From contig CAAGBC010000037.1 of NCBI GenBank assembly GCA_900767955.1, positions 266,162 through 330,161 of the forward strand: 64,000 nucleotides of DNA, given 5' to 3'. Both the position numbers and the translations under genes were made by a program. Below are positions 25,848-34,623 of this stretch, one piece after another (position 1 is the stretch's first letter; each line of letters begins with the position of its first letter). This stretch comes from Spirochaetia bacterium (GTDB lineage: Bacteria > Spirochaetota > Spirochaetia > Treponematales > Treponemataceae). The notes beneath the pieces are model-generated. The model saw only the letters and a list, made by a program, of their open reading frames with translations. It had not been told where the DNA came from and did no database searches.

Positions 25848-25893
25848 AAACTGTCTAAAAAGATAATTTTATTTGCTTTTTAGGCAGTTTTTT
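25848..25893 (+). terminator. terminator of the DUF1295 gene
   Basis: Arms AAACTGTCTAAAAAG (25848-25862) and CTTTTTAGGCAGTTT (25876-25890), one G-T pair, followed by T. It also lies directly past the convergent XRE gene. Confidence 0.85.
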
Positions 25894-26213
25894 TATTGTT
25901 TTACTTTCTGAATAACTTCATCTAGAAAATTATTAAAGTTTTTTGTTATAACGCTTTTTATTTCGTTGTATAAATTATTTTGTTCTTTTTCTTCAAGTGT
26001 AATAGGAACAAAAAATCTAATAATATCAATTCCCAATGCTTCTGCAAGATTTGTTAATGTTTTATCGCTTGGCCATGAAATAGAAAGTTCTATGCTTTTT
26101 ACCATGGCTTCTGAAATATTGGCTTTTTCTGCTAATTCAAATTGTGTTAATTTTTTTTCTTTTCTTATTTGTTTTAAGTTTGTTGCAAGTCTTGTCTGGA
26201 GTGTAGATTTCAT
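25893..26213 (-). CDS. XRE-family transcriptional regulator
   Basis: 106 aa. The N-terminal Cro/C1 HTH (about residues 8-65) reads LATNLKQIRKEKKLTQFELAEKANISEAMVKSIE (partly quoted). A short helical tail (LYNEIKSVITKNFNNFLDEVIQKVKQ, partly quoted) may dimerise. It is divergent from a lipoprotein gene. The 150-bp intergenic region has two TATCTAA direct repeats (near 26260 and 26291) that could be operators for both directions. Target inferred only. Confidence 0.85.
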   Translation of the reverse strand: MKSTLQTRLATNLKQIRKEKKLTQFELAEKANISEAMVKSIELSISWPSDKTLTNLAEALGIDIIRFFVPITLEEKEQNNLYNEIKSVITKNFNNFLDEVIQKVKQ

Positions 26214-26364
26214 GTCTGTATTATTAAAATAATATAAATTTAATTACATAGACTAATAGTATCTAATAATATAAAAAAAATATTGACAATATCTAAAAAG
26301 GTATAATAAGATTAACTAACACGTTGTTATAGATAGTAACATTATTTATTTTTTCGGAGGATAT

Positions 26365-26991
26365 ATGAAAAAATTAGCAAAACTTATGACTTTGGTGCTT
26401 TCTGCATCAATTCTTTTTGGATTTATGGGATGTAGTGATGATTCTGGTGATTCTGATGAAAATAAATCAACAAGTAAAATAGTTGGAAAATATAAGACTG
26501 TTGATCATTCAGCAAAGCTTGATGTTAAAGCTGATTATACTATTTTTGTTGATACTGGTTCTGAAGAATACAATATGAATGGAACTTGGAAAGAAACTGC
26601 TAAAGGAGGAGAATTTACTTTTCCTGCTGGTGAAGGTGTAGAATTAGTTGGAACAGCAGAAGTTAAAGAAGATGATGTAATCTGGTGTGTTTCTGAAGAG
26701 ATGGAGATGAAAACTTACGCTGTAAAAATTTCTAATACTGCTGTTGATATGAAAGGAACTTGGTCAAACGGAACAATGACAACAACTATTGATGCAGAAG
26801 GTAATTTTTCAATTCCTATGTCTAAAGATTATACACTTACTGGAAAAGCAACAATTGAAGGTAATTCATTTGTAATGAAAGATTCTGAAGACAATGAAGT
26901 TTCAACAGGTGTTGTTTCTGCTTCTGGAAAAGCCTATATGGAATATTATAATGGCGAAGATATGGTTCAGGATATTTTTGTAAAACAATAG
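26365..26991 (+). CDS. lipoprotein of unknown function
   Basis: 208 aa. Signal peptide with lipobox-like ILFGFMGC, cysteine at residue 23, then an acidic Asp/Ser linker (SDDSGDSDENKST). The body has two similar beta-rich halves of about 75 residues (GKYKTVDHS...NMNGTWKETAKGGEFTFPAGEGVELVGTAEV and DMKGTWSNGTMTTTIDAEGNFSIPMSKDYTLTGKATI, partly quoted), each with a GTW core and a single-strand end. This points to an internal duplication. GGAGG precedes the ATG. A 10-bp inverted repeat (CACGTTGTTA at 26320, TAACAACGTG at 27009) flanks the gene. Confidence 0.7.
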   Translation: MKKLAKLMTLVLSASILFGFMGCSDDSGDSDENKSTSKIVGKYKTVDHSAKLDVKADYTIFVDTGSEEYNMNGTWKETAKGGEFTFPAGEGVELVGTAEVKEDDVIWCVSEEMEMKTYAVKISNTAVDMKGTWSNGTMTTTIDAEGNFSIPMSKDYTLTGKATIEGNSFVMKDSEDNEVSTGVVSASGKAYMEYYNGEDMVQDIFVKQ

Positions 26992-27015
26992 ATAAGAAGA
27001 TAGTTTAGTAACAAC

Positions 27016-27056
27016 GTGGGGGGGGTAGAACACTTGTCTGCCTCCCTACTTTTTAA
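27016..27056 (+). terminator. terminator containing a G8 tract
   Basis: GTGGGGGGG (27016 on) can pair with CCTCCCTAC (27043-27051) with two G-T pairs, followed by T5. The stem's 5' arm includes a G8 homopolymer (27018-27025), so slippage would change stem pairing. Confidence 0.55.
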
Positions 27057-27084
27057 TTAATTTTTCATAAAACGGAGGAATTGT

Positions 27085-28056
27085 ATGAAAAAAATTAATG
27101 TTGGATTAACAAGTTTAATACTTGCATTTTTTATGTTTACTGGTTGTGCGTCTACAGCAGGACTTACAGAAAGTCAGAAAATTGGCGCTAAAAATTCACC
27201 AGCTGCTTTAGTAACAGTTTTAGTAAGTGATAGAGCAGAATGGATTGATTTAACTGAATCTTCTTATGAAAAAATGAATGATGGTAAAAAATTCCTGAGT
27301 GCAACAGGTCAGGTAAAAGCTCAAGAAATTCCAGAAGAATTAATTAATGCATCTGCTACTGAATTAAAAAAAGGACTTGAACAAGTTGGAGGATTTACTT
27401 TTGTAAATGAAAAAGTAGTGAGTGATGCTCTTGCTGAAGCAATAAAGAAAGCTGAAAAAAAATCTGGCTGGAATAAGGCAAAAAAATTCTTAACTGGTGA
27501 TGTTTCTGGCATTTTAAGTGATGTTGCTGTAAATGCTGCAGGTGCTGGTATTACAAAAGGATTGCAAGCTGCAGGAATGAAATTATTCACAGTTACAACT
27601 CCTACAGGATATTACGAAGCAACTCCAAGTAATGAAAGCTTAACAAAAGCTGTTGTAAAGGCTGCAAAGAAAAATAAACAAAAAGCAAAGTCTTTAGTTT
27701 ATGCAACAGTGGAATATTCTATTGAACAATTCCCTGGTGAAAATGTTCCTACAAAAGCATATTGTTTAACAACAGTTTACATTACAGATGAGTCAGGAAA
27801 ATTAAAAAAACAAGTTAACGGTGTAGTATTTTCAAGTCCTGTAAATTGGAATGATTTTGTTGCAGATCCAAGTATTCTTATTAGTAAGTTCCCTATGTTA
27901 ATGAAAGAATCAATTGAATATGTAACTAGTAATCTAAACGTAAAAACAAGTTTATTTGCTATTCCAAAACTTAAAGTAGATACTGAAAGACTTATTTCTG
28001 ATTCTTCATTTGGTTTCCATCCTTCAAAGAAAGTATTTACTGATGGTGGAAAATAA
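27085..28056 (+). CDS. lipoprotein of unknown function
   Basis: 323 aa. Signal peptide ending FMFTGCAS, so lipid-anchored at Cys21. The body is mixed alpha/beta with a long Ala/Lys-rich central part (residues about 105-175), including a Gly/Ala stretch VNAAGAGITKGLQAAG. No catalytic motif. The leader ends TTTTTCATAAAACGGAGG, a sequence shared with the lipoprotein gene at 28641. It follows a terminator and precedes an inverted repeat (AGTTCCAA / TTGGAACT, 28105-28139). Likely a periplasmic lipoprotein; function unknown. Confidence 0.68.
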   Translation: MKKINVGLTSLILAFFMFTGCASTAGLTESQKIGAKNSPAALVTVLVSDRAEWIDLTESSYEKMNDGKKFLSATGQVKAQEIPEELINASATELKKGLEQVGGFTFVNEKVVSDALAEAIKKAEKKSGWNKAKKFLTGDVSGILSDVAVNAAGAGITKGLQAAGMKLFTVTTPTGYYEATPSNESLTKAVVKAAKKNKQKAKSLVYATVEYSIEQFPGENVPTKAYCLTTVYITDESGKLKKQVNGVVFSSPVNWNDFVADPSILISKFPMLMKESIEYVTSNLNVKTSLFAIPKLKVDTERLISDSSFGFHPSKKVFTDGGK

Positions 28057-28196
28057 AATTTAGTTTGATTATTACACTGTAATTATTGTAATGAGTTTTA
28101 ATTAAAGTTCCAATGTTCATGCTATTTGGATGTTGGAACTAATCATTGGAATGTTAAGAGGAAAAGTTTAATAAAATAATTTTTGGAGTATGTAGT

Positions 28197-28607
28197 TTGA
28201 AACGATTTTCATGTGTAAAAAAAATGATTCCAGTAATTTTTTTAGTTGCTTGTGTTTTTTGTTTTTCAAGTTGTGATGTAACAAAATATTTTGATGATAT
28301 TGATTCTGAATGGAAAAATTACAATGCATATAACAAACCAATGGATTATTTGACTTTTTATTCAGATGATACTTTTTATTTTGATTTAAAAGGTTCTGCT
28401 GGGTGTTACAAAAAAGGAACTTACATTGGAGATACAAAAAGTGAAAATGCAACAATTCAAATAACTGTTAAATTCCAAAAAACATCAGAAGACGATGAAT
28501 GGAAAAAATTAAGTTCTGTTGAAACTGACAAAATTACTATTGAAGGGGATGAATTATTTTATCGCTATAAGTGTTATTCACGAATCGGAGAAACAATTTT
28601 TGATTAA
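28197..28607 (+). CDS. small lipoprotein
   Basis: 136 aa, with a TTG start at 28197 supported by GGAG at 28185-28188; an ATG a few bases upstream runs straight into TAG. Hydrophobic signal (VIFLVACVFCFSSC) with the lipobox cysteine at about residue 26. The mature part is acidic/aromatic (YLTFYSDDTFYFDLKGSAGCYKKGTY, partly quoted), with a simple beta layout and a second Cys pair that might form a disulfide. It lies between two larger lipoprotein genes on the same strand. Function unknown. Confidence 0.6.
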   Translation: MKRFSCVKKMIPVIFLVACVFCFSSCDVTKYFDDIDSEWKNYNAYNKPMDYLTFYSDDTFYFDLKGSAGCYKKGTYIGDTKSENATIQITVKFQKTSEDDEWKKLSSVETDKITIEGDELFYRYKCYSRIGETIFD

Positions 28608-28640
28608 GCAAATAATTTTTTTCATAAAACGGAGGTATAT

Positions 28641-31094
28641 ATGAAAAATAAAATATTTTCAGTTTTGTTTTTGCTACTATGTGGAGTGTTTTTTAGTTGT
28701 AACAATGAAGTAGACGGCGGTGGAGGAAATGGTGGAGGAGATACAAATCCTATCCAACCAGAAGAATCTAAAGACTTATTTAAAGGTAATACTTTTGAAG
28801 GTCAATTACTAGATGGTAGTGCTTTTGGAACATTAGTTTTTGGCGACAATGGATTTACATTAATTACAACTGCAATTGTAATAGGAAACTATTCAATTGT
28901 TGATAATATAGCAACATTAGAGGCATATGTTTCATTAGATGGTGAGAAATCAGATTATGTTAGTATCACTACCACTGTTATTGAAAATAATTCTTTCTTA
29001 ATTGAATATCCTCTAGAATTAATACAACAATTTGGGGATTATGAATTTTCTTCTGGAAATTTAAATGAAAGTGGTACAGCTGTTCCTGTAAAATATTCAT
29101 TGAAAACAATTTCAGGTGTTACTTCAGAATATGTAGAAAATAAAGGCGTAAAAATATCTATAGACCTTCCAGAAAATATATATAGCATTTTTATACGTAG
29201 ATATAAATTAGGTCAAAGAGGTTATACTCATATTGCTGCTTCTTGTGGATATGATAATGAAACAGGTGAACAGTTATTTTTTGATAAAGGAAACTATGAT
29301 ATTTATGATGAATTTGTAGATGCAAAATATCAATATACATACACTGTTGAATTAGGAATTTCAAAAAATAACTATGGTACTAATTATGAGTATGGTTATA
29401 CAAAAATAGTTATTCCTGATAATGGTGTAAAAAAAGATTTTGATAATATAGATGTAAATACTAGAGCAAGTCTTATTTGGGACAAAGCAAATAAAAAATT
29501 TAGGTGGAATATGTATCCAACTATATCTGGTATTCCAGAAGGATTTGAGTATTATACAAATATTTCATACTCTTTGTATGATGATGATGGGGGGTTTAGT
29601 TGTAATACAGAAAGTAATATTCCCAACAATGAACAGGATGACATATATATTGAAAGTGAATTTTTTGGAAAAGAAATCCCATGTACTAGTAAACAATTCT
29701 ATATTGAAAAAAAATCAAATAGTTTAGACTACAGCTATACATATTTTATTGATCCATTTGATGTTACTGGGATTCCTGAATCAATTACTTTACCATCAGG
29801 ACAACCGTTAGAACTTGAAGAAGTAGAAAATGGTGTAAAGTTAACAATTAATATTCCTTATTCAAAAATTTCTAATGTGACTATTTACAGAGATGGTGAA
29901 GATTATATGGACTACAGCCTTGATTATGATGAAAATTGGAATCAACTTTACTATCCTTTGGGCGAAATATCCTTTATGGATTATTTTGTAGATGGTGGCA
30001 AAGAATATTCTTACTATGTAGATTATAGTTATAGTGAATATAATGAAGGGACTGGGGAATATGAATATACTGATTTGAAGACAGAAATAAAAACAATTAA
30101 TGTAAGTGAATCTGTTGATTCAATGGAACTTGATAAATATCAAATTTCAAATGATTACAGTTTTGAATGGATCCCTTTGTTGTGTAAATACTCATGGACA
30201 GTTTTACCAACTATTACACCTGCTTTACCAAGTGGATTCGAAGAATATGTAAGTCTTGAATACGAAGATAATAACTCTATTCGAAGTAATATTAAAAAGG
30301 GAAGTTGTTTTATAAGTTCTGATGATGAATGTTACATAGAATCAGCAAAATTAACAGTATTTTCAAACAAATTAAGAGAGAATGAAACAGTTTATATGTC
30401 TGATTTAGATGTAGAACTTCCTAGTAATAATAGAAGTATAAAAAGAGAATATGCTTCATTGTTATTATCTCAAAATGAAGAAGGTGTTCAGCTGTCAGTA
30501 AATCTTCCAAATAATGTAAAATCAGTTCAGGTTTACAGAAATAAGCAAGAGGATTCCTTTAATTCCTATATGGATTTGAATGGAGAGTTTGACCAAGGAA
30601 ATAAAATATTTACTGACAGTTTTGTTGAACCATCAAAAGATTATGAATATTATCTTTCTTATGATATCCAAGAAGATGATGATTATTATACTGCTTATAC
30701 AACAACACAAACGATAACTATTTCAGAATCAGTAAAATATTGTGAATTAGAAAATTATACAATTGAGGATTATGGAATACTAAATGGATCTTATAATGAA
30801 GATTCAGGTTATTATGAGTATGAATGGGCAGATTTAAAATTAAACAAACCGTTACCAGATAATTTTAAATATACAGCTAAGCTTTATTATATAACAGAAG
30901 ATTATTCTATCACAATTTGTGATGGTTCTAGTTTTTTTGATTTAGAAGATGAAACTCTGTCACTTATAGGTGGAGGATTATTGGTTGAGCCAAAAAATGA
31001 AGGTGAAATTCTCACATATATAGGATTGGTGGAAAAAGAATTTTCTGTATCTGATATTGGTGCTGGTATTCCAACAACAATTTCTGCAGAATAG
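28641..31094 (+). CDS. large lipoprotein with three repeated ~200-aa units
   Basis: 817 aa. Lipobox GVFFSC, then a Gly-rich linker (DGGGGNGGGDTN). After an N-terminal domain (about 45-145), three related units start with a GV(K/Q)(I/L)S(I/V)(D/N)(I/L)P core: KGVKISIDLPENIYSIFIRRY, NGVKLTINIPYSKISNVTIYR and EGVQLSVNLPNNVKSVQVYR (partly quoted). Each is followed by a Tyr/Asp-rich strand region ending in YTVEL-, YYVDY- or YYLSY-type sequence. They look like fibronectin-III-like folds. The CATAAAACGGAGG leader is shared with 27085. Probably surface-exposed and adhesive or structural; inferred. Confidence 0.7.
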   Translation: MKNKIFSVLFLLLCGVFFSCNNEVDGGGGNGGGDTNPIQPEESKDLFKGNTFEGQLLDGSAFGTLVFGDNGFTLITTAIVIGNYSIVDNIATLEAYVSLDGEKSDYVSITTTVIENNSFLIEYPLELIQQFGDYEFSSGNLNESGTAVPVKYSLKTISGVTSEYVENKGVKISIDLPENIYSIFIRRYKLGQRGYTHIAASCGYDNETGEQLFFDKGNYDIYDEFVDAKYQYTYTVELGISKNNYGTNYEYGYTKIVIPDNGVKKDFDNIDVNTRASLIWDKANKKFRWNMYPTISGIPEGFEYYTNISYSLYDDDGGFSCNTESNIPNNEQDDIYIESEFFGKEIPCTSKQFYIEKKSNSLDYSYTYFIDPFDVTGIPESITLPSGQPLELEEVENGVKLTINIPYSKISNVTIYRDGEDYMDYSLDYDENWNQLYYPLGEISFMDYFVDGGKEYSYYVDYSYSEYNEGTGEYEYTDLKTEIKTINVSESVDSMELDKYQISNDYSFEWIPLLCKYSWTVLPTITPALPSGFEEYVSLEYEDNNSIRSNIKKGSCFISSDDECYIESAKLTVFSNKLRENETVYMSDLDVELPSNNRSIKREYASLLLSQNEEGVQLSVNLPNNVKSVQVYRNKQEDSFNSYMDLNGEFDQGNKIFTDSFVEPSKDYEYYLSYDIQEDDDYYTAYTTTQTITISESVKYCELENYTIEDYGILNGSYNEDSGYYEYEWADLKLNKPLPDNFKYTAKLYYITEDYSITICDGSSFFDLEDETLSLIGGGLLVEPKNEGEILTYIGLVEKEFSVSDIGAGIPTTISAE

Positions 31095-31166
31095 GTCTGT
31101 TGATGTAAACAAATTATTGGGGCAGTCAAAATGATTGCCCTAGTAATTTACTATTTACGAGGGGCA

Positions 31167-31192
31167 TTCTGATGAAAATCAGGATTTTTTTT
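31167..31192 (+). terminator. terminator after the large lipoprotein
   Basis: TTCTGAT / ATCAGGA stem with GAAA tetraloop (31167-31184) and T8. A GGGCA / TGCCC hairpin precedes it at about 31121-31139. Confidence 0.8.
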
Positions 31193-31219
31193 ATGTGATT
31201 TTGAACGTAGGAGTTTTAT

Positions 31220-31846
31220 GTGAAAAAAATATTTATATTAGTTTTATTATGTTTTTCTACATCATTATTTGCTCATACAAAGTTGTATGATGTTGGTGCG
31301 AGCCTTTTTATTCCATTTGGTGGAGTTGATGAAGATGAAGATTTTTTTGGTGTTTTAAAAGATAATGATAATCAATCAAGTTCTTCATACAAACAAGATT
31401 CAGAACCTTCGATTTTGGATAACGCAAGTGCATTTACTTTTTATGCAGGTTTTTCAAATTTTTATGACAATGATGATTTAGACAAAAAATTTGTTCCTCT
31501 TTTTGATATGAAAGCAGGATTTATAGTTGGTTCAATATATGGATTTGGATTTTACACACAATTTATGGGTGGTATAAGTTTTAGACCTTCTATTATGACA
31601 ATTTTTAATTTGAGTGCGGGGGCAAAACTTACGGGTGCTTTTACTGAATTTGAATATGGTGTTTGGCCAGATATTTTTGGTGTAGATGGAGTTGTTGATG
31701 CTTCTTTTACATTAAATTTCCTTTATCTTATTGGACTAAAGGGTGGTGTTACATTTAGTTTTGGTTCTTCAGGTTATGGTGCAATGCCTTATATTTCAAT
31801 AGTAACAGCATTTAAAGATTTTGGATTAAGAATGAATAATTATTAA
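31220..31846 (+). CDS. putative outer-membrane protein
   Basis: 208 aa with a GTG start at 31220 (AGGAG 6 nt upstream; the ATG two bases earlier reads ATG-TGA). Signal peptide KKIFILVLLCFSTSLFA. The mature protein alternates short Gly/aromatic strands (FGFYTQFMGGISF, LIGLKGGVTFSFGSS, YGAMPYISIV), as in small beta-barrels. A Ser/Gln/Asp-rich insertion lies near residues 40-65. It is the last of a run of exported proteins on the plus strand. The stop overlaps the convergent methyltransferase by 4 nt. Confidence 0.65.
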   Translation: MKKIFILVLLCFSTSLFAHTKLYDVGASLFIPFGGVDEDEDFFGVLKDNDNQSSSSYKQDSEPSILDNASAFTFYAGFSNFYDNDDLDKKFVPLFDMKAGFIVGSIYGFGFYTQFMGGISFRPSIMTIFNLSAGAKLTGAFTEFEYGVWPDIFGVDGVVDASFTLNFLYLIGLKGGVTFSFGSSGYGAMPYISIVTAFKDFGLRMNNY

Positions 31847-33045
31847 TCTTTTTCTTTAACTTTAAAATATTTTAACGAATCATTGGAAGTGCATAATATT
31901 TGAGCAATTCTTGTGTAGCAAAGTTCTGCAATGGTTTTGAATTTTGACGATTTGTTTTCAATTGGTTCTGGTTTTTGTATTAAAATGCAGTTTCGGCATC
32001 CGTTGTCTTCGCGATTTAATTGGTGGACGGCTTCTAATGTTGTTCCGCTGCCTGCAAAAAAATCCATTATTATTGAATCATTTTGCATATTTGTGATTTT
32101 GATTAGGTGTTTTATTAAATCTACAGGTTTTGGATTGTCAAAACTTCCTTGTTCATTTAATAGCGTATCTACATGATTTTGTGCTTCTCTTGTGGTTTGG
32201 GCGCAATCGATTATGTTTTTTGGAATGATTTCTGTTTTTTCACCATTAAATATTTTTTGGCGTGGAACATTATTGTATTTTGGAGCTTTTCCCCAGTAGA
32301 TTTTGTTTTGTGAAATTAGTTTTTGCATTTCTTCCTGAGGAATTAACCATTGTCGTTGCCATTCAATTCCTGATGGTGAAACTATTTTGTAATAATTTGG
32401 GTGTTTTGGATTGGAGCGTTTTTCATCAAAGGAAATGCTGCCACTGAACCAAGGCCCGCGGCTGTCATTGTCTGAATTTGTTTTTGCCCATGATGTGTAT
32501 TCAAAATCAAGGAAGGGCTTTAATTTCTTTTTATTTTTGGCATAGCAAAGATTTGATTGTTGCATTGTTCGGCTCCAGTTGTCTTTTTTGCCTTTTCCGT
32601 GAAGCCACATAAAATCGTTGATGAAATTTTCTTCCCCAAAAATTTTGTCACATAACAGTTTTAAGTTGTAAAGTTCATCTTGGCCAATTGCAATAAAAAT
32701 ACATCCGTCGTCTTTTAATAATTCTTTTGCAAGTGTTAATCTTCGGAACATAAACGAAAGCCAACTGCTGTGTTTATCTTGCTTTTCTGAAAAATTATCG
32801 TTGTATGTGAATGTTTTTTTTCCTGTGTTGTAAGGTGGGTCTATGTAGATTATGGAAATTTTTTCTTTGTATTGGTTTTTGATTAATTTTAGCGCAGGAT
32901 AATTGTCGCCTTCGATAAAAGTGTGACAAACAACTGTGTCACCAAAAATATTTAATTCAGTTTGTTCATTTATGGAATAGATTGAATTAAAATCTTGTGT
33001 ATCGGCTTTTTCTGAAAAATCTGTCCACGAAAAATTGTATGTCAT
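31843..33045 (-). CDS. orphan site-specific DNA methyltransferase (beta-class)
   Basis: 400 aa. Catalytic motif IV DPPYNTG (about residues 71-77) lies before AdoMet motif I DFFAGSGTT (about 330-338), the order of beta-class amino-methyltransferases such as type III Mod subunits. The central target-recognition region (about 155-290) is variable, with GPWFSGSISFDEKR and YYKIVSPSGIEW. At 400 aa it is shorter than most Mod proteins. No restriction or Res gene lies beside it, so regulation or anti-restriction rather than full restriction-modification is likely. It would methylate adenine N6 or cytosine N4; specificity unknown. Confidence 0.85.
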   Translation of the reverse strand: MTYNFSWTDFSEKADTQDFNSIYSINEQTELNIFGDTVVCHTFIEGDNYPALKLIKNQYKEKISIIYIDPPYNTGKKTFTYNDNFSEKQDKHSSWLSFMFRRLTLAKELLKDDGCIFIAIGQDELYNLKLLCDKIFGEENFINDFMWLHGKGKKDNWSRTMQQSNLCYAKNKKKLKPFLDFEYTSWAKTNSDNDSRGPWFSGSISFDEKRSNPKHPNYYKIVSPSGIEWQRQWLIPQEEMQKLISQNKIYWGKAPKYNNVPRQKIFNGEKTEIIPKNIIDCAQTTREAQNHVDTLLNEQGSFDNPKPVDLIKHLIKITNMQNDSIIMDFFAGSGTTLEAVHQLNREDNGCRNCILIQKPEPIENKSSKFKTIAELCYTRIAQILCTSNDSLKYFKVKEKD

Positions 33046-33077
33046 AAGCTAATTATATAGAAAAAAAATTACATATC

Positions 33078-34523
33078 CTAGTATGCAAATTTTTTAAGGC
33101 GGTTTAAGTCGTTTTTTATTTCAATGCTGTTTGGATTTTCTTTTAGGCCTTCTTCAAGGATTTTTATTGCTTGGGAATAATTTTTTGAATTAACAAGCGG
33201 AACTATTTTGTTGTGAATTGTTATTCCGTGATTTTTTAAGCATTGATTTTTTATTCGCTTTAAGTTTTGGTTGTTTGGCATTTTGGAAATTGCGTTTTCT
33301 GCAATTTTTGCCGCTTGGATGTAGTTTTGTTTTTCTGATTCTTGATTTATTAATTCAATCCAGAAAAATTCTTTTAAGCTGTTTATTCTGTTGATGTTTT
33401 GTTTTTGTGTGAAAGTTATTTGGTTTTCTGTGTTGTCTAAAAGTTCAAGGGCTTGTGTGGCTGTTGTGTTTTCAAGTTCCTTTTGTAATTCTTCTATATA
33501 AATCATTTCATTTATTTTGATTTGATATTCTGAAAAAATATTGTCTTTGTGTGTGTGGAATAAATTTTTGCTGTTTGTGATGTTTTTATTATTTAATTCG
33601 TAAACGATTGCGTTGTACAAGGTAAGGCTGTAGGTGTCTGTTAATTTTTGTGTTGTGCCTACTGTGTTTATGCAGTTTTGTAAAAAATATAATGAAGCTT
33701 CGTATTGGTTTTTATTTTCAAGAACGATTGTGTAGTTTGAAAAAATTATATCTAAGTCGTTGCGTGCATCTTTTTTAGTTTCTTCGTTTTCTGTTTGCAA
33801 ATAGTTCATTCTTGATAAGGCAAGAGGAATTGCTTTTGTGAAATTGTTTTTTTTAAGATATGCCCCGTATAAATTTGCAGCAATTAAACTTACAAGATTT
33901 TTTTGAGAAATTTCTATTCGGTTTTGATATTTAACTTTTGGAATTATTGCGTATTTTTTGAGATTATTTTGTGAAGTTAATTCATGTTTTGTTCCAGGAT
34001 TGAAACCAAAGGGATTTGTTGTTTCTACATCAATTTTTTCACCGTTTATATAAACTGAACAAAATGCGTGGGAAGGTGTTTTTTGTGGAATGACTTTTAA
34101 TCCGGCCGCTTTTGCTAATGCCATGTATAAAATACTAGAAGATACGCAATTGTATGTTCCTTTTTCAAACATTGTTGTTAGTTTTGTTTGGCTTTCTATG
34201 TATTCCTTTAAGGTTGATTGATACATTAATGTAAGAATTTTGCTTGCCCGTTCTTTTTCATTTGTGTTTGCAAATTCTTGTGAAGTTACAATTTTTTCAA
34301 GTTCTAGGTATTTGTTTAGAATTGCTGTTCCTTCTGTGCTTGATGAATCAACTTCTGAAAATTCAATGGAAGTGATTATTAATTCTTGTGAAGATAATTC
34401 ATCTTTGGAAAATAAATCTTCAAAATTGAATAGCGGTTGTATTGAAGGAATTTCTACTGAAGTTGTTGCATTCAAAAAAAATTGAGTAAATGTGAAAAAA
34501 ACAAAAAACAATATACTTTTCAT
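33078..34523 (-). CDS. transglutaminase-like protein with TPR-like C-terminus
   Basis: 481 aa exported protein (signal LFFVFFTFTQFFLNA). The middle carries a transglutaminase-like triad arrangement: YNCVSSSILYMALAKAAGL (Cys), TPSHAFCSVYI (His) and IDVETTNPFGFNPG (Asp/Glu). The last 250 residues form helical pairs resembling TPRs (NYIQAAKIAENAISKMPNNQ, NYSQAIKILEEGLKENPNS). The ATG at 34523 is chosen. An in-frame TTG at 34541 would overlap the tRNA-like sequence, and an ATG at 34529 is also possible; none has a clear Shine-Dalgarno. Periplasmic peptide-bond or scaffold function is inferred. Confidence 0.75.
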   Translation of the reverse strand: MKSILFFVFFTFTQFFLNATTSVEIPSIQPLFNFEDLFSKDELSSQELIITSIEFSEVDSSSTEGTAILNKYLELEKIVTSQEFANTNEKERASKILTLMYQSTLKEYIESQTKLTTMFEKGTYNCVSSSILYMALAKAAGLKVIPQKTPSHAFCSVYINGEKIDVETTNPFGFNPGTKHELTSQNNLKKYAIIPKVKYQNRIEISQKNLVSLIAANLYGAYLKKNNFTKAIPLALSRMNYLQTENEETKKDARNDLDIIFSNYTIVLENKNQYEASLYFLQNCINTVGTTQKLTDTYSLTLYNAIVYELNNKNITNSKNLFHTHKDNIFSEYQIKINEMIYIEELQKELENTTATQALELLDNTENQITFTQKQNINRINSLKEFFWIELINQESEKQNYIQAAKIAENAISKMPNNQNLKRIKNQCLKNHGITIHNKIVPLVNSKNYSQAIKILEEGLKENPNSIEIKNDLNRLKKFAY

Positions 34524-34535
34524 AAGCATTTCTAA

Positions 34536-34608
34536 AGCCAACTGTCGGACTTAAACCGACTACCTGCACGTTACGAGGGTGCTGCTCTACCATGTGAATT
34601 AAGTTGGA
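34536..34608 (-). tRNA. tRNA-Thr (CGT), structurally degenerate, possible pseudogene
   Basis: Reads as a 73-nt cloverleaf with anticodon loop CTCGTAA (CGT) and a perfect T-stem GTCGG/CCGAC. Defects: 1:72 is T-C, D-stem 10:25 is A-C, anticodon-stem 31:39 is C-C, and the T-loop is TTTAAGT, losing the near-universal C56. It has no own promoter or terminator and sits in the 100-bp gap between two minus-strand genes. A tRNA relic, or a tRNA-like element in the mRNA, is more likely than a fully working tRNA. Confidence 0.6.
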
Positions 34609-34623
34609 ATGTTTTAGTGAAAA

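Noticed and set aside
26283..26307. Consensus promoter TTGACA / TATAAT before the 26365 gene
   Set aside because: The spacer is only 13 nt, too short for normal sigma-70 use; the pair is probably coincidental or partly used.
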